From Piscicola geometra (lineage: Eukaryota; Annelida; Clitellata; Hirudinida; Piscicolidae): a stretch of DNA of 64,000 nt. This document shows positions 63,146 to 64,000 of the stretch, piece after piece (within the stretch, counting starts at the first letter, position 1; every line of letters begins with the position of its first letter). The notes beneath the pieces are model-generated. The model searched no databases, was not told the origin of the DNA, and worked only from the letters and a program-made list of their open reading frames with translations. The stretch spans positions 6,854,719 to 6,918,718 of the forward strand of contig OX030959.1 in assembly GCA_943735955.1 (NCBI GenBank). Direction: 5' to 3'. Made by a program: the position numbers and the translations under genes.

Positions 63146-64000
63146 GTCGCCTTAAAAAGGGTTGTGAACGTAAAGTTTTTGTTTATTTTGTCTTTAAAAA
63201 GTATTTAATTATATTTTATTTAAATTAGAATTAACCGAAAAAACTTAAATGAATGGACTAAAAATATTCAAATAATCGTTTTAGTTATTTTTTGGGCTTC
63301 AAAAAAGATTTTAAAAATAGAAATAAGCGTGATTCTGAAGAAAATACTCTTATAAAATCCTTGAAATCGGATAGAAGCACGTATTGCAAGTAAAACACTT
63401 CCCATTAAAGTTTTTAAACAAAAACAACGAAAAAACATTTTCAAAAATGTAAGTACTTCAAAAACATTCAAATACTTTAAAACTTAATTTATTGTTTTAA
63501 ACAAAATTTTGAAGCGTATGAAAAATTAAATTAATTCAAAATAAAATAAATGAAAATTCAAAAATTCAACATTAAATTTTTTTTTAATTACTTGAAATTT
63601 TGCATGGAATTGATGAAACTACTAGAATATCGACCTGTTTGCACTATTTGCCAAGGTTTTGTGTAAACATAGTTAGTACCTCATTCAGCCATTGAATTTT
63701 GTTTTTTATTCTTCTTTTGAGGACGTTAAAGCCATCTATATCTTTTTGATGTTATTATATATCTTTTTTGAATGTTGAGTTTTTTTCTAAAGATTTATGG
63801 TTTTACATTTTTGATCATCATGAAATTTAAAGTGCAGCTTTATAAAAAGTTCTATATTTTATTTTATTTTTCAAGATACATGAGAGCAATTGTCTCCCAG
63901 GGAGCAAAATCAAGAATAGAAAACTATAGTTGATATGTTGAAAATGATTTTTATTCTTTAAATACAACGAAGTTTTGAAAACTTCCAGGTTCAAGTCTTA

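Overview
This is a eukaryotic, animal (bilaterian) nuclear window. It is AT-rich overall, has spliced genes with GT-AG introns, and is unusually dense in microsatellites and minisatellites. Three genes can be recognised by reading splice-consistent exons: the 3' end of a MARK/Par-1 kinase (+ strand, left edge), the 3' half of a neurexin (- strand, about 28.5 to 6.0 kb), and a complete-looking zinc-finger gene of the ZNF292/RLF/ZNF654 family (+ strand, 42.8 to 57.3 kb). The gene set fits an invertebrate bilaterian. A lophotrochozoan such as an annelid or leech is possible given the repeat style, but that is a weak inference.

Layout. 1-227: last MARK exon (KA1 domain), followed at once by a G-rich minisatellite and AT-rich DNA with CA/TG and polypurine tracts. 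5997-28474 (-): eight neurexin exons whose phases all chain together: end of LNS5 (GC-AG donor), EGF3 with a 75-residue Ser/Pro insertion, LNS6 split over five exons, and a last exon holding stalk, transmembrane segment, cytoplasmic tail and a C-terminal PDZ ligand (EWYV). Its introns hold a dead Tc1-type transposon and candidate alternative exons. 28475-42796: large region without a confident gene, containing a ~600-bp TAG array between 60-bp direct repeats, a 34-bp direct repeat pair and a GC-rich inverted-repeat island. 42831-57258 (+): 14 exons whose total coding length is exactly divisible by three (3,922 codons plus stop). It has a conserved helical N-terminal region, nine widely spaced C2H2/CCHC fingers and huge Ser, Thr, Asn and Gln runs encoded by trinucleotide repeats. 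57313-64000: downstream DNA with a CATC/TTC minisatellite and a decayed non-LTR retrotransposon 3' end (62.04-62.47 kb, -).

Relations. MARK and neurexin are tail to tail. Neurexin and the zinc-finger gene are transcribed divergently, so the 28.5-42.8 kb interval should carry the zinc-finger promoter and either more neurexin exons or a promoter for a short neurexin form. The main theme is simple-sequence expansion invading coding sequence in a frame-selective way: Gly in the MARK KA1 loop, Ser in the neurexin EGF and stalk, and Ser/Thr/Asn/Gln in the zinc-finger protein. No bacterial genes, CRISPR arrays, rRNA or convincing tRNA genes were found.
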